Notes: generated by a model from the letters alone, not told the origin. A DNA stretch of 6,308 bases from Acidobacteriota bacterium (GCA_021841795.1 JAKCDN010000190.1:1-6308), one strand, 5' to 3'. Shown: positions 1 to 5,602, numbered from the stretch's first letter. Numbers and translations are program-made.

Positions 1-180
1 GTGGCGCTGAAGAAGACCCTGATTGCGGGAACCGATCCGGTGGCGATCGACGCCTATGCGGCCAAGGCGTACTGGAATCTGGATGCCGGGCAGATGCCTT
101 ATCTGGCGATGGCGGCGGCGCGAGGGCTGGGAACGGTGGACTTTGCATCGCTGCCCGTGAAGGTGAGCCAACTGAGCTAG
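1..180 (+). CDS. DUF362-family protein, C-terminal fragment
   Basis: This is the last 59 codons of a gene that enters from the left edge and stops at TAG 178-180. The GTG at base 1 is in frame but is probably an internal valine codon, because the family is several hundred residues long. The fragment carries the typical C-terminal DUF362 pattern: a hydrophobic strand followed by AGTDPVAIDAYAA (residues 9-21), then a helix ending in ARGLGTVDF (residues 41-49). DUF362 proteins are poorly characterised; many are exported by the Tat route or carry ferredoxin-like domains, but nothing of that kind is visible here. No terminator follows the stop directly; the first good one on this strand is about 610 bases further on. 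The family call rests on motif memory alone. Confidence 0.7.
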   Translation: MALKKTLIAGTDPVAIDAYAAKAYWNLDAGQMPYLAMAAARGLGTVDFASLPVKVSQLS

Positions 181-235
181 AGCCAGAGAAGGATTCCTCG
201 ATTGAAAATACAGGCTGCGCGGAGCGGGGGCGCAA

Positions 236-278
236 CGTGCTGCTTACAAAGCACGACAACGGTATGACGTTGTCTTAC
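236..278. repeat. Three adjacent inverted repeats (possible operator or repeat-element end)
   Basis: Three palindromic units follow each other almost without a gap. CGTGCT (236-241) pairs with AGCACG (250-255) across 8 bases. GACAACG (255-261) pairs with CGTTGTC (268-274) across 6 bases. GTATGAC (262-268) pairs with GTCTTAC (272-278) across 3 bases with one mismatch. The last two share bases, so alternative pairings are possible. The packing suggests a protein-binding site or the end of a repeat element, but no neighbouring regulator gene is present to support a specific role. Confidence 0.45.
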
Positions 279-474
279 GTTGTGGCAGACGGGACGTGGA
301 ACCATGCCACGACGGTTGGGGATCTTGGAGACGATGACGCGCCAGGTGGCCGCGACGGGGAACTCGTCCTCGAATCGGGGTTGGGCTGCGGGTATTGTCT
401 TCGGATCGCCGCGATACCAGAGCGGCTTTAGCCTGAGTCTCTTCGCGCGGGGTTCTGGTTTGCGGGCCGGAGGT

Positions 475-501
475 GTCTTACCTGTCTTACATGCCTTACG
501 C
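475..501. repeat. Three tandem 9-mers with a CTTAC core
   Basis: Three consecutive 9-base units read GTCTTACCT, GTCTTACAT and GCCTTACGC. The first two share the heptamer GTCTTAC, which also occurs at 272-278, and CTTAC occurs again at 243-247. On the minus strand the core reads GTAAGAC. Nine-base spacing is slightly less than one helical turn, so adjacent units would lie on nearly the same face of the DNA. Together with the related half-sites some 200 bases upstream, the units could bound one element or form a binding array. Confidence 0.4.
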
Positions 502-563
502 CGGCGATTGCCTTGCGGCCAGAGCCTGATGGTCCCGTTGTGATCGTCGCGCTGCAAGTTTTT

Positions 564-615
564 GCTCGCAATCTACGGCAATTCCCGGTTAATGCAGCCG
601 TTTTCGATTGCGAGC
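564..615. repeat. Perfect 10-bp inverted repeat with a nested 5-bp stem
   Basis: GCTCGCAATC (564-573) is exactly complementary to GATTGCGAGC (606-615). Inside the 32-base gap, ACGGC (575-579) pairs with GCCGT (597-601), so the transcript could fold into one long two-part stem with a 1/4 internal loop and a 17-base apical loop. No T-run follows on either strand, so it does not look like an intrinsic terminator. It could be part of a structured RNA that continues to the terminator at 791-828, a transposon-end type repeat, or chance. Confidence 0.45.
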
Positions 616-707
616 CATGTCGCGGCTGCTTGGGTCGCGTCGACTGGAGCGCTGTGGCGTCAGGATACGGCTGCGCAGGAATTGCGCGCCTCCAGAAGGA
701 AAATGGG

Positions 708-788
708 ATGGGGCGCGGTGGGCCGGGTATTACCGCTGCGGTTGGCCGGCGGCTGGGCGCAAGGGACAGGCAGATGTGCAGCGGATAG
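708..788 (+). CDS. Possible 26-residue small protein
   Basis: A purine-rich AGAAGGA at 694-700 lies 7 bases before an ATG at 708. The frame runs 26 codons to TAG 786-788, and the intrinsic terminator stem starts 2 bases later. The predicted peptide is glycine- and arginine-rich and basic, with one cysteine near the end (C24) and no membrane helix. The same frame is open upstream to about base 513, but only with a TTG start. The arrangement of ribosome-binding site, ORF and terminator is what supports it; the peptide resembles nothing I know. An untranslated small RNA ending at the same terminator is at least as likely. Confidence 0.2.
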   Translation: MGRGGPGITAAVGRRLGARDRQMCSG

Positions 789-790
789 GG

Positions 791-828
791 ATGGGGCGCC
801 TGATTTTGCGGCGCCCCATGGGTTTTTT
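791..828 (+). terminator. Rho-independent terminator, + strand
   Basis: ATGGGGCGCC (791-800) and GGCGCCCCAT (810-819) form a perfect, very GC-rich 10-bp stem around a 9-base loop. After GGG, a run of six T follows at 823-828. The T-run is on the + strand, so it ends transcription coming from the left. It also lies 13 bases beyond the stop of the minus-strand lipoprotein gene, where the hairpin could protect that mRNA's 3' end, but on that strand no T-run follows the stem. No strong + strand gene lies directly upstream, which is why 564-790 deserves attention. Confidence 0.75.
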
Positions 829-832
829 GAGG

Positions 833-1576
833 CTACTGGGAGTTGGCGCCTGATCCCGAAGGCGGAGGGGTACCGGACGAGGATCCGCTGGATGCGGGGC
901 CGGCGGACGAGGCGCCGCCTGCGCCGTTCTGCGAGTCTCCCGATTGTGGCAGCGGCGTGATGACGATGTCGTCGGCCTCCGATTGGACAACCTTCACCGC
1001 ACCGCAGTCGCTGTTGATGCCGGCAGGGTCGAAGCGGCAGCCGTAGAGGTCATCTCTGGGGACGGCACAATCGCCTTCATGCAACTCGGTGACCCACCAG
1101 CCTGAGCCTGCAGGACGTTTGCGGGTATTGCCTTTGGCGTAGACGGCCATGAGGGTGGAGCCGGTGGCCGTTTCACCGTTGCCGCAGGTAAAGGTGCGAT
1201 CGTTGCTGACATAGAGAATCTTGTCGTGATTGTCCCAGGCTTCGTCGACGAGGACGGGGTTGCCGGAGCTGTCAACATCCATTTGTTCAGCCCAGAAGGA
1301 ACGCTGGTGCGGGTTGCCGTTGATGTGTACGGTTGCCTTGCCTTTGCCGAAGGTTTCGGTATCAGGTTTTTTACTGGCCTGCGGACCTGGCTTAGGGGCC
1401 TCAGCCTTGGCCTGGACGGCAGGCGCTGCTTTGATGTTGGGCACGGACGGGGCGGGTTTGGGAGCCGGTTGATTGGCGCCTTCCTCGGGTTTGGGAGATT
1501 GCTTGCAGGCACTGGCCAGCAGGGCCAGAGCAGTGATGAAGGTGACGACGACTGAACTTCCTGGGCGAATCTTCAT
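833..1576 (-). CDS. Predicted lipoprotein with Pro/Ala linker and four-cysteine domain
   Basis: The 247-residue product starts with a lipoprotein signal: K2 and R4, a hydrophobic core (V9-L20) and ASAC ending at C24, so it should be lipid-anchored in the envelope. Residues 25-72 are a Pro/Ala/Lys-rich linker. The folded part (about 75-206) contains the acidic DVDSSGNPVLVDE (100-112), loosely like a calcium-binding loop, then cysteines at 131, 170, 180 and 191 that could make two disulfides, with KGNTRKRPAGSGWW (148-161) between them. The tail (211-247) is Gly/Ser/Pro-rich and probably disordered. I recognise the core as similar to uncharacterised acidobacterial proteins but know no function. 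The ATG at 1576 is preferred to an upstream ATG at 1633: it puts the signal peptide at the N-terminus and has GAGG about 12 bases upstream, whereas the longer start has neither. It is a single-gene unit. Confidence 0.8.
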   Translation of the reverse strand: MKIRPGSSVVVTFITALALLASACKQSPKPEEGANQPAPKPAPSVPNIKAAPAVQAKAEAPKPGPQASKKPDTETFGKGKATVHINGNPHQRSFWAEQMDVDSSGNPVLVDEAWDNHDKILYVSNDRTFTCGNGETATGSTLMAVYAKGNTRKRPAGSGWWVTELHEGDCAVPRDDLYGCRFDPAGINSDCGAVKVVQSEADDIVITPLPQSGDSQNGAGGASSAGPASSGSSSGTPPPSGSGANSQ

Positions 1577-1885
1577 ATCTTTATTGGACCTCGTGCCTGA
1601 TTTTTGAGATGGAGACGCAGATGAGCCCTGCATCGCGTGGCTGATCGAACTGGCCGAGAGCTTGGATGCGTTATGGCGCGGCGGGGATGTGCGGATGCTG
1701 CATTTCCCTTTTCAGGCAGGCCTGGCCGAGGAGGAAAGGGCGTGCTGCCCGCTGGGGGGAGATCGGAAGTTGAGGGTCGTGCCTTGGGATTGAAGGGAAG
1801 GAGGGATGTTTTGAGGGAAGGCCTTTGGGAAATGGAGTATTACGGCCTGTGGCCCGGCATGCGGCGAGGGGTAAGCTGCGAAGAG
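1577..1885. other. Intergenic region between two minus-strand genes, rich in G runs
   Basis: About 310 bases separate the barrel gene from the lipoprotein gene. Overlapping short frames on both strands here look like chance. No clear hairpin with a T-run follows the barrel gene stop, and no good -35/-10 pair is visible for the lipoprotein gene. The + strand between about 1754 and 1829 is purine-rich and holds repeated runs of three or more G (see findings). The length suggests that the lipoprotein gene has its own promoter and is not co-transcribed with the barrel gene. Confidence 0.4.
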
Positions 1886-4315
1886 TCAGAAGCGGAGCAG
1901 GTAGCTGAGCTTGACGTAGATGGTTTTTCCATCGTTCATGAGCGAGGAGCCGGACGGGGGCAGGATGGGGTCGAGGGGGTTGCAATCGCCACTGGTTTCG
2001 CGGGTGCATAGAGCGCGGTCGATGTTGGCGAAGTTGCCGATATAACCGAAATACAGTGCGGTGCCGGGGTGGGGCATGTAAGTGAAGAGGAAGTCGCCGA
2101 AGAGGGATTTTGAGTTTGTCAGGTCGGTAAGGTCGGGGTGGGGCAGCGTGGCGATGTACTGGCCGATGAGGCTGAAGGAGGCCGCCTGGGTGAGCTGGTA
2201 ATTCCAGCGCGAGATCAGCTCGTGATTGTCGTAGACATCTTCGCCGGTGGCGAGGCTGGTGAAGTGGGTGTAGACATAGTTGTTTTGCAGATCGAGGCCG
2301 GAGGCGGGTTTGAGCTCAAGGCTCATGCTGGGAGATGAGAGCTGGACGGGCGCCGGCCCCTGGCCGGACGGCGGCGAGTAGTTGACAACCGCGCCCTGGC
2401 TGTATCCGCCGCTCATGGCGATGTAAGGCGTGGGGTCTGAGTTCAGGCTGATGCCTTCGGTGTGGCTATGCCACTCGATGTTGTTCTGCAGGGCGGAGTA
2501 GTCGATGGGGCGCAGGCGGTCCTGGCCAAGGTTGAGAAAGGCGGAGAGGCTGGTGTTGTGACTGAAGGTGACGAAGTATGAGGGCGAGAAGTAGTAGTCG
2601 AGAGGCAGGCCCGTGTGGTCCCAGATGCGCTCGGTGTAGATGTTGGGGCCGTGCGAGAGGATGGGGCCGCTGGAGGGGCGGAAGACGTAACCGATGTGGC
2701 CGTTGGGCTCGCGGACGTCAGGACGCTGGAAGAATCCGGTGTCGGTAACGAAGCCTGCGGCGGTATCGCTGTACTGCACCCACCAGTTCCAGTGCAGGTC
2801 ACTGTAGCTGACTTGTTGCATCCATGCCTGGCCGCTGCAGGTGAGCGCGAGAGTTTCACAGGACTGCTCGCCGGCGGTTGAGTTGCTGAGGTTGCGGGTT
2901 TCCGAGGTGACACCCTGCGCGGTGACGGTCCAGCGATTGCGCAGGCGAAGGCGGTAGTCGAAGCCGCCATTGCGATTGAAAGAGCCCTGGAACTCCCGAT
3001 CGGCGAAGATGAAGCCCGCATTCGAGAGGGAACCGAGATCGCGGTTGATGCGTCCTACCCAGAACTGAGCGCGCTGCCCGAAGATTGGGTTGCCTTGCGG
3101 GACGGAGAGGCCGGGGCTGCGATCGTCCACGCCGAGCAAGCCGGCTGCCCAGCGGCCCATTTTGCCAGTAAGCCGGGCGCCAAACTGTGGCTGGAGAATG
3201 TTGTCTGTGTAGTAGAGATTGATGGGCGTCATGAAGTAGCTGCTGTTCTCAATGAAGAACGGCCGCACCTCGGCAAAGTAGGGCGGGAAGCGCTGGTTGG
3301 GGGCAGCGGGGTTGTCGATGCCGACCTGGCTGAAGTCCGGATTCATTGTGGTGTCGAGGACGAGGCTGTTGCGCAGGATGAACTTGGCATCGAGGCCGCC
3401 GTAGCCCTGCAGGCGCTTGTGCTGGAAGAAGGGATCGACGGGATTGACGGTGTTTAGCTGGCGGAGATTGCGGGCGAGGGCGTATGGCTCGAGCTGGAGG
3501 TTCTGACCGTGCGCCACGTCGCCGAAGCCTTCGATCTCCATGTCCTGTGAAAGGCGGCCGGCGATGTTGTGATTGCTGCGCGGCCAATAGTCGTTTTCGT
3601 TTGCATGAGCGATGTAGCGCTTGAGGATGATTCCCCAGGTGCGCATCTGGCCGGGCGCGGCTTTGATGAAGTAGAGGCTGGCGAAGGGAATGCGCATCAA
3701 GACAACGTAGCCTGAATGTGTGCGCTTGCCCCATGTATCCCACACGGTGTCGAAGGAGAAATCGTAGCCGCTCTGTTCGCTGTACATGGCGTCGGCCTGG
3801 ATGCCGAGCGGGTTGCTTTCGAAGACAAAGGCGCGGCGCTCGTCGTGGAAGGTATCGAGCATGACGCGGACATAGTCATCGTCGGAGAGCGTGTCGCGAG
3901 CCAGCATGTGGGCGCGGACCAAGGATGGGCTGTGGTCGCTGCAGACGAAGGCGATGAAGATATAAGAGTGCGTATAACCGAGGAAGGCGGTCGTCGGCTG
4001 GCTCGGCGGCTCGCCGTCTTCAGGGTAGCGCTGCACGAAGGTGTCAACGCGCAGCATCTGGCGCGCGCCGCCGGAGAGGTTTGCGCCAAGGAAGTCGGCG
4101 AGGCGGGGGGCGATGTTGAGACGGGGGATGAGGATGTGCCCGGCATGCAGCGAGATGCCGCCTGCCGGGGCAGCTGGATCCGCGGCCATGGCGGCGGGCA
4201 ATGGGGCTTCAGGGACAGCCGATCCTGTTCCAGATGCGGCCCTCGCCCCGGAGGCGATGCACAGCGCAGCCAGGAATGCAATCGAATAGAACCTTTGGGC
4301 AACAAAAGAAAACAT
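1886..4315 (-). CDS. DUF5916-type outer-membrane protein with N-terminal CBM9-like domain
   Basis: The product has 809 residues. A signal peptide (about 1-26, ending SGARA) is followed by an Ala/Pro-rich linker to about residue 55. A CBM9-like domain (about 60-265) shows the family pattern: PTTAFLGYTHSYIFIAF, then SDDDYVRVMLDTFHDERRAF, NPLGIQADA, and RIPFASLYF. The rest is the DUF5916-type region, with TTMNPDFSQVGID (322-334) and FAEVRPFFIEN (347-357), then many alternating aromatic strands ending in SYLLRF. A terminal phenylalanine is typical of an outer-membrane beta-barrel. Family function is unknown; carbohydrate binding at the cell surface is inferred from the N-terminal domain. The usual DG..dE..W motif at the start of the CBM9-like domain is not evident. 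ATG 4315 is chosen, with an in-frame TTG two codons upstream at 4321; neither has a clear Shine-Dalgarno site. Confidence 0.85.
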   Translation of the reverse strand: MFSFVAQRFYSIAFLAALCIASGARAASGTGSAVPEAPLPAAMAADPAAPAGGISLHAGHILIPRLNIAPRLADFLGANLSGGARQMLRVDTFVQRYPEDGEPPSQPTTAFLGYTHSYIFIAFVCSDHSPSLVRAHMLARDTLSDDDYVRVMLDTFHDERRAFVFESNPLGIQADAMYSEQSGYDFSFDTVWDTWGKRTHSGYVVLMRIPFASLYFIKAAPGQMRTWGIILKRYIAHANENDYWPRSNHNIAGRLSQDMEIEGFGDVAHGQNLQLEPYALARNLRQLNTVNPVDPFFQHKRLQGYGGLDAKFILRNSLVLDTTMNPDFSQVGIDNPAAPNQRFPPYFAEVRPFFIENSSYFMTPINLYYTDNILQPQFGARLTGKMGRWAAGLLGVDDRSPGLSVPQGNPIFGQRAQFWVGRINRDLGSLSNAGFIFADREFQGSFNRNGGFDYRLRLRNRWTVTAQGVTSETRNLSNSTAGEQSCETLALTCSGQAWMQQVSYSDLHWNWWVQYSDTAAGFVTDTGFFQRPDVREPNGHIGYVFRPSSGPILSHGPNIYTERIWDHTGLPLDYYFSPSYFVTFSHNTSLSAFLNLGQDRLRPIDYSALQNNIEWHSHTEGISLNSDPTPYIAMSGGYSQGAVVNYSPPSGQGPAPVQLSSPSMSLELKPASGLDLQNNYVYTHFTSLATGEDVYDNHELISRWNYQLTQAASFSLIGQYIATLPHPDLTDLTNSKSLFGDFLFTYMPHPGTALYFGYIGNFANIDRALCTRETSGDCNPLDPILPPSGSSLMNDGKTIYVKLSYLLRF

Positions 4316-4335
4316 AAACAATGCAGGACGGTCAA

Positions 4336-4364
4336 AATTTAAGCTTCTGTTATTAGACGTTCGA
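4336..4364 (-). promoter_or_regulatory. Possible promoter of the DUF5916-type gene
   Basis: Read on the minus strand, TCGAAC (4364-4359) and TAAATT (4341-4336) are separated by 17 bases. They match the TTGACA and TATAAT consensus at three and four of six positions. Transcription would start near 4329, giving a leader of about 14 bases, which fits the lack of a Shine-Dalgarno site. The stretch 4301-4360 is clearly more AT-rich than its surroundings. The match is weak and other sites are possible. Confidence 0.2.
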
Positions 4365-4494
4365 CGATTGCCACGGCTAGCGAGGAAAACAACCTCTTCA
4401 CCACAGTTTAAAGCCAGAAGCCGCCGGCTGCGTGGCCGTGCCAGGTTGCCGACGGCGTGAATTGCCGGCGCGGACGAGGTTGAGGGAGCGATCC

Positions 4495-4587
4495 ATGGCA
4501 GGCGCGAAAGAGAGCTTTCCGCTGCCGCAGGTGGTTGGCGACGTTTGCGCAGAGCGGCGTTGCCGCAAGCTGATGAAAGTGCGTTAA
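4495..4587 (+). CDS. Possible 30-residue small protein upstream of the DUF4126 gene
   Basis: An ATG at 4495 lies 7 bases after GAGGGAG (4482-4488), a better ribosome-binding site than that of the larger gene downstream. The frame has 30 codons and ends at TAA 4585-4587, 30 bases before the DUF4126 ATG. The peptide is basic at its C-terminal end, has two cysteines (C18, C23) and no membrane helix. It could be a small protein, a leader peptide or chance; I do not recognise it. If it is translated, the promoter must lie upstream of 4480, which competes with the leaderless model for the next gene. Confidence 0.22.
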   Translation: MAGAKESFPLPQVVGDVCAERRCRKLMKVR

Positions 4588-4617
4588 AGCTATACGGCCC
4601 GGCACTATACTGTGCGC
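4584..4617 (+). promoter_or_regulatory. Candidate promoter for a leaderless DUF4126 mRNA
   Basis: TATACT (4606-4611) matches the -10 consensus at five of six positions. With the usual 6-base distance, the predicted transcription start is the A of the ATG at 4618, giving an mRNA without a leader. The -35 region (TTAAAG at 4584-4589, 16-base spacer) is weak. The absence of any Shine-Dalgarno sequence before 4618 agrees with this. A second -10-like TATACG lies at 4591-4596. Confidence 0.4.
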
Positions 4618-5214
4618 ATGGCGATGTCGGCGAATGAGATTGTCGCGCTGTTGATCGCGGTGAGTTTTGCCGCGGGGCTGAACGTGTATGCCACGGTGGC
4701 GACGCTGGGCCTGCTGGGTCATACGCATTGGCTGGCGCTGCCGGCGGCTCTGCATCTGTTGACCGACTGGTGGGTGATTGCCGCCGCGGCGGCGCTGTTT
4801 ATGGCGGATTTTTTCGCGGACAAGATTCCGGCGCTGGACCTGGTATGGAACGCTCTGCATACATTTATCCGCGTGCCGGTGGCGGCGCTGATGGCATATG
4901 AAGCGACCGCGACGCTGTCGCCTGGAGAACAATTGGCGACGACGCTTGCGGGAGCGATGATTGCGTTGATCGCACATGGCGGCAAAACCGCAGTACGGGC
5001 GGCAGTGACACCCTCTCCGGAGCCGTTTTCGAATATCGCGCTGAGCACGGGCGAAAGCGCACTGGCGATATTCCTCACATGGCTTTCGACGTGGAAACCG
5101 TATGTGGCGGCTACGATCGCATGCACTCTGCTGCTGATTACTCTGCTGCTGGCGCGGTGGGTATTGCGCAAGCTTAACTGCATATTCCGCCGTCGGACAC
5201 AAGCTGCCGGATGA
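4618..5214 (+). CDS. DUF4126 integral membrane protein
   Basis: The 198-residue product matches the DUF4126 family in length and in its conserved blocks: AAGLNVYATV (18-27), then FFADKIPALDLVWNALHTFIRVP (65-87, acidic and aromatic), and HGGKTAVRAAV with PSPEPFSNI (120-140). Hydrophobic segments near 8-34, 51-66, 86-97, 106-121, 143-158 and 162-182 indicate a polytopic inner-membrane protein with a basic C-terminal tail (RRR at 191-193). The family has no established function. Possible starts are GTG 4612, ATG 4618 and ATG 4624; 4618 is preferred because it coincides with the start of transcription predicted from the TATACT box. No Shine-Dalgarno site is visible for any of them. The gene converges on the small gene at 5227-5475. 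Confidence 0.88.
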   Translation: MAMSANEIVALLIAVSFAAGLNVYATVATLGLLGHTHWLALPAALHLLTDWWVIAAAAALFMADFFADKIPALDLVWNALHTFIRVPVAALMAYEATATLSPGEQLATTLAGAMIALIAHGGKTAVRAAVTPSPEPFSNIALSTGESALAIFLTWLSTWKPYVAATIACTLLLITLLLARWVLRKLNCIFRRRTQAAG

Positions 5215-5244
5215 GCTGGAGATCCATTACAGATTGCCGGCAGC
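5203..5244. repeat. Inverted repeat spanning both convergent stop codons
   Basis: GCTGCCGG (5203-5210) and CCGGCAGC (5237-5244) form a perfect 8-bp stem. The 26-base loop contains the TGA of the DUF4126 gene (5212-5214) and the stop of the opposing gene (5229-5227). It is symmetric and so could act at the 3' end of both mRNAs. There is no T-run on either side, so simple intrinsic termination is not supported. Confidence 0.35.
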
Positions 5245-5475
5245 GTCTTCGCGTGCCTGCAGTTGCACGGCGCCGGCGGCGGAGTGCGCCAGGTTGGCTG
5301 CCGGTTGCGTCTGACCGGTGGCGTGGATTGTGCCCTTTAATACGGCGTGCTTGTGCATCGATGTGAAGACGAGCAGCAGGGCAACTGCCAGAGCGGCGGC
5401 GACCAGCATCAGTCCGGCGACCTTCTCGGGGTGCGTTGTGGATTGGTGCGCGGGGGAATGGCCGGTTGAGCCCAT
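5227..5475 (-). CDS. Small single-helix membrane protein, unknown function
   Basis: The 82-residue product has a short polar, histidine-containing N-terminus (H6, H10, H15), one transmembrane helix (about 19-39, Val/Ala/Leu-rich), then HKH (41-43) and an Ala/Gln-rich soluble tail. ATG 5475 is preceded by GAGAGGTG four bases upstream, the clearest Shine-Dalgarno site in the window, which supports a real gene and this start. I do not recognise a family. Seven histidines in 82 residues is high, but their order does not form a known metal site. The gene is divergent from the GH28 gene and convergent with the DUF4126 gene, so it is probably transcribed alone. Confidence 0.7.
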   Translation of the reverse strand: MGSTGHSPAHQSTTHPEKVAGLMLVAAALAVALLLVFTSMHKHAVLKGTIHATGQTQPAANLAHSAAGAVQLQAREDAAGNL

Positions 5476-5519
5476 GAATCACCTCTCACTATTTGGATGC
5501 AAAAGCGCGGCAGGATGGA

Positions 5520-5555
5520 GCCCGGCGCTTATGATGGCTTTTGATGGCGCCGGGC
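5520..5555. repeat. 9-bp inverted repeat in a divergent promoter region
   Basis: GCCCGGCGC (5520-5528) pairs exactly with GCGCCGGGC (5547-5555) across 18 bases. Within it, GATGGC occurs twice as a direct repeat (5533-5538 and 5543-5548). The site sits between two divergent genes, 45 bases before the minus-strand ATG and 73 before the GH28 ATG. It could be an operator, or a hairpin in the 5' leader of the small gene. No regulator gene is adjacent. Confidence 0.35.
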
Positions 5556-5602
5556 AGTGACCGGAAGTGATGGATTGTGCGGCATTTCCAGCAGGAGGGG
5601 GC

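Larger units (their letters stand above)
181..563. other. Intergenic region with clustered inverted repeats, no convincing gene
   Basis: Short open frames exist on both strands. The longest is a minus-strand frame of 126 codons (557-177) that starts with TTG, lacks a Shine-Dalgarno site and runs over the end of the DUF362 gene. None resembles a known family to me. What can be seen is a dense group of inverted repeats at 236-278 and a set of CTTAC-containing heptamers and 9-mers at 243-278 and 475-501, listed separately. The stretch may be a decayed locus, a dispersed intergenic repeat or a regulatory region; the sequence alone does not decide. Confidence 0.4.

Noticed and set aside
177..557. 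126-codon minus-strand frame
   Set aside because: It has a TTG start without a ribosome-binding site, very basic composition, overlap with the end of the DUF362 gene and no recognisable domain. It may be part of a repeat element but is not called as a gene.
562..960. 132-codon plus-strand frame
   Set aside because: It runs straight through the intrinsic terminator at 791-828 and then antisense into the lipoprotein gene, with an Arg-rich tail typical of a shadow frame.
994..1512. 172-codon minus-strand frame
   Set aside because: It is a Pro/Arg/Ser-rich out-of-frame shadow of the lipoprotein gene.
1637..2011. Opposing short frames of 124 codons (+) and 112 codons (-, 1671-2009)
   Set aside because: Both overlap the 3' end of the barrel gene, lack ribosome-binding sites and have low-complexity composition. 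The barrel gene explains the coding signal there.
2443..4342. Long alternative frames inside the barrel gene (2443-3021 -, 3249-3743 -, 3697-4335 -, 3716-4342 +)
   Set aside because: They are all shadows of the 1886-4315 gene, which has a signal peptide, family motifs throughout and a barrel-type C-terminus.
4506..4566. Small stems GAAAG/CTTTC (4506-4519) and GCGGC/GCCGC (4554-4566)
   Set aside because: Five-bp stems are common by chance in GC-rich DNA and have no T-run or conserved partner.
4408..5202. 264-codon minus-strand frame opposite the DUF4126 gene
   Set aside because: It is Arg/Gln/His-rich with no domain, while the opposite strand has conserved DUF4126 motifs and clear membrane helices.
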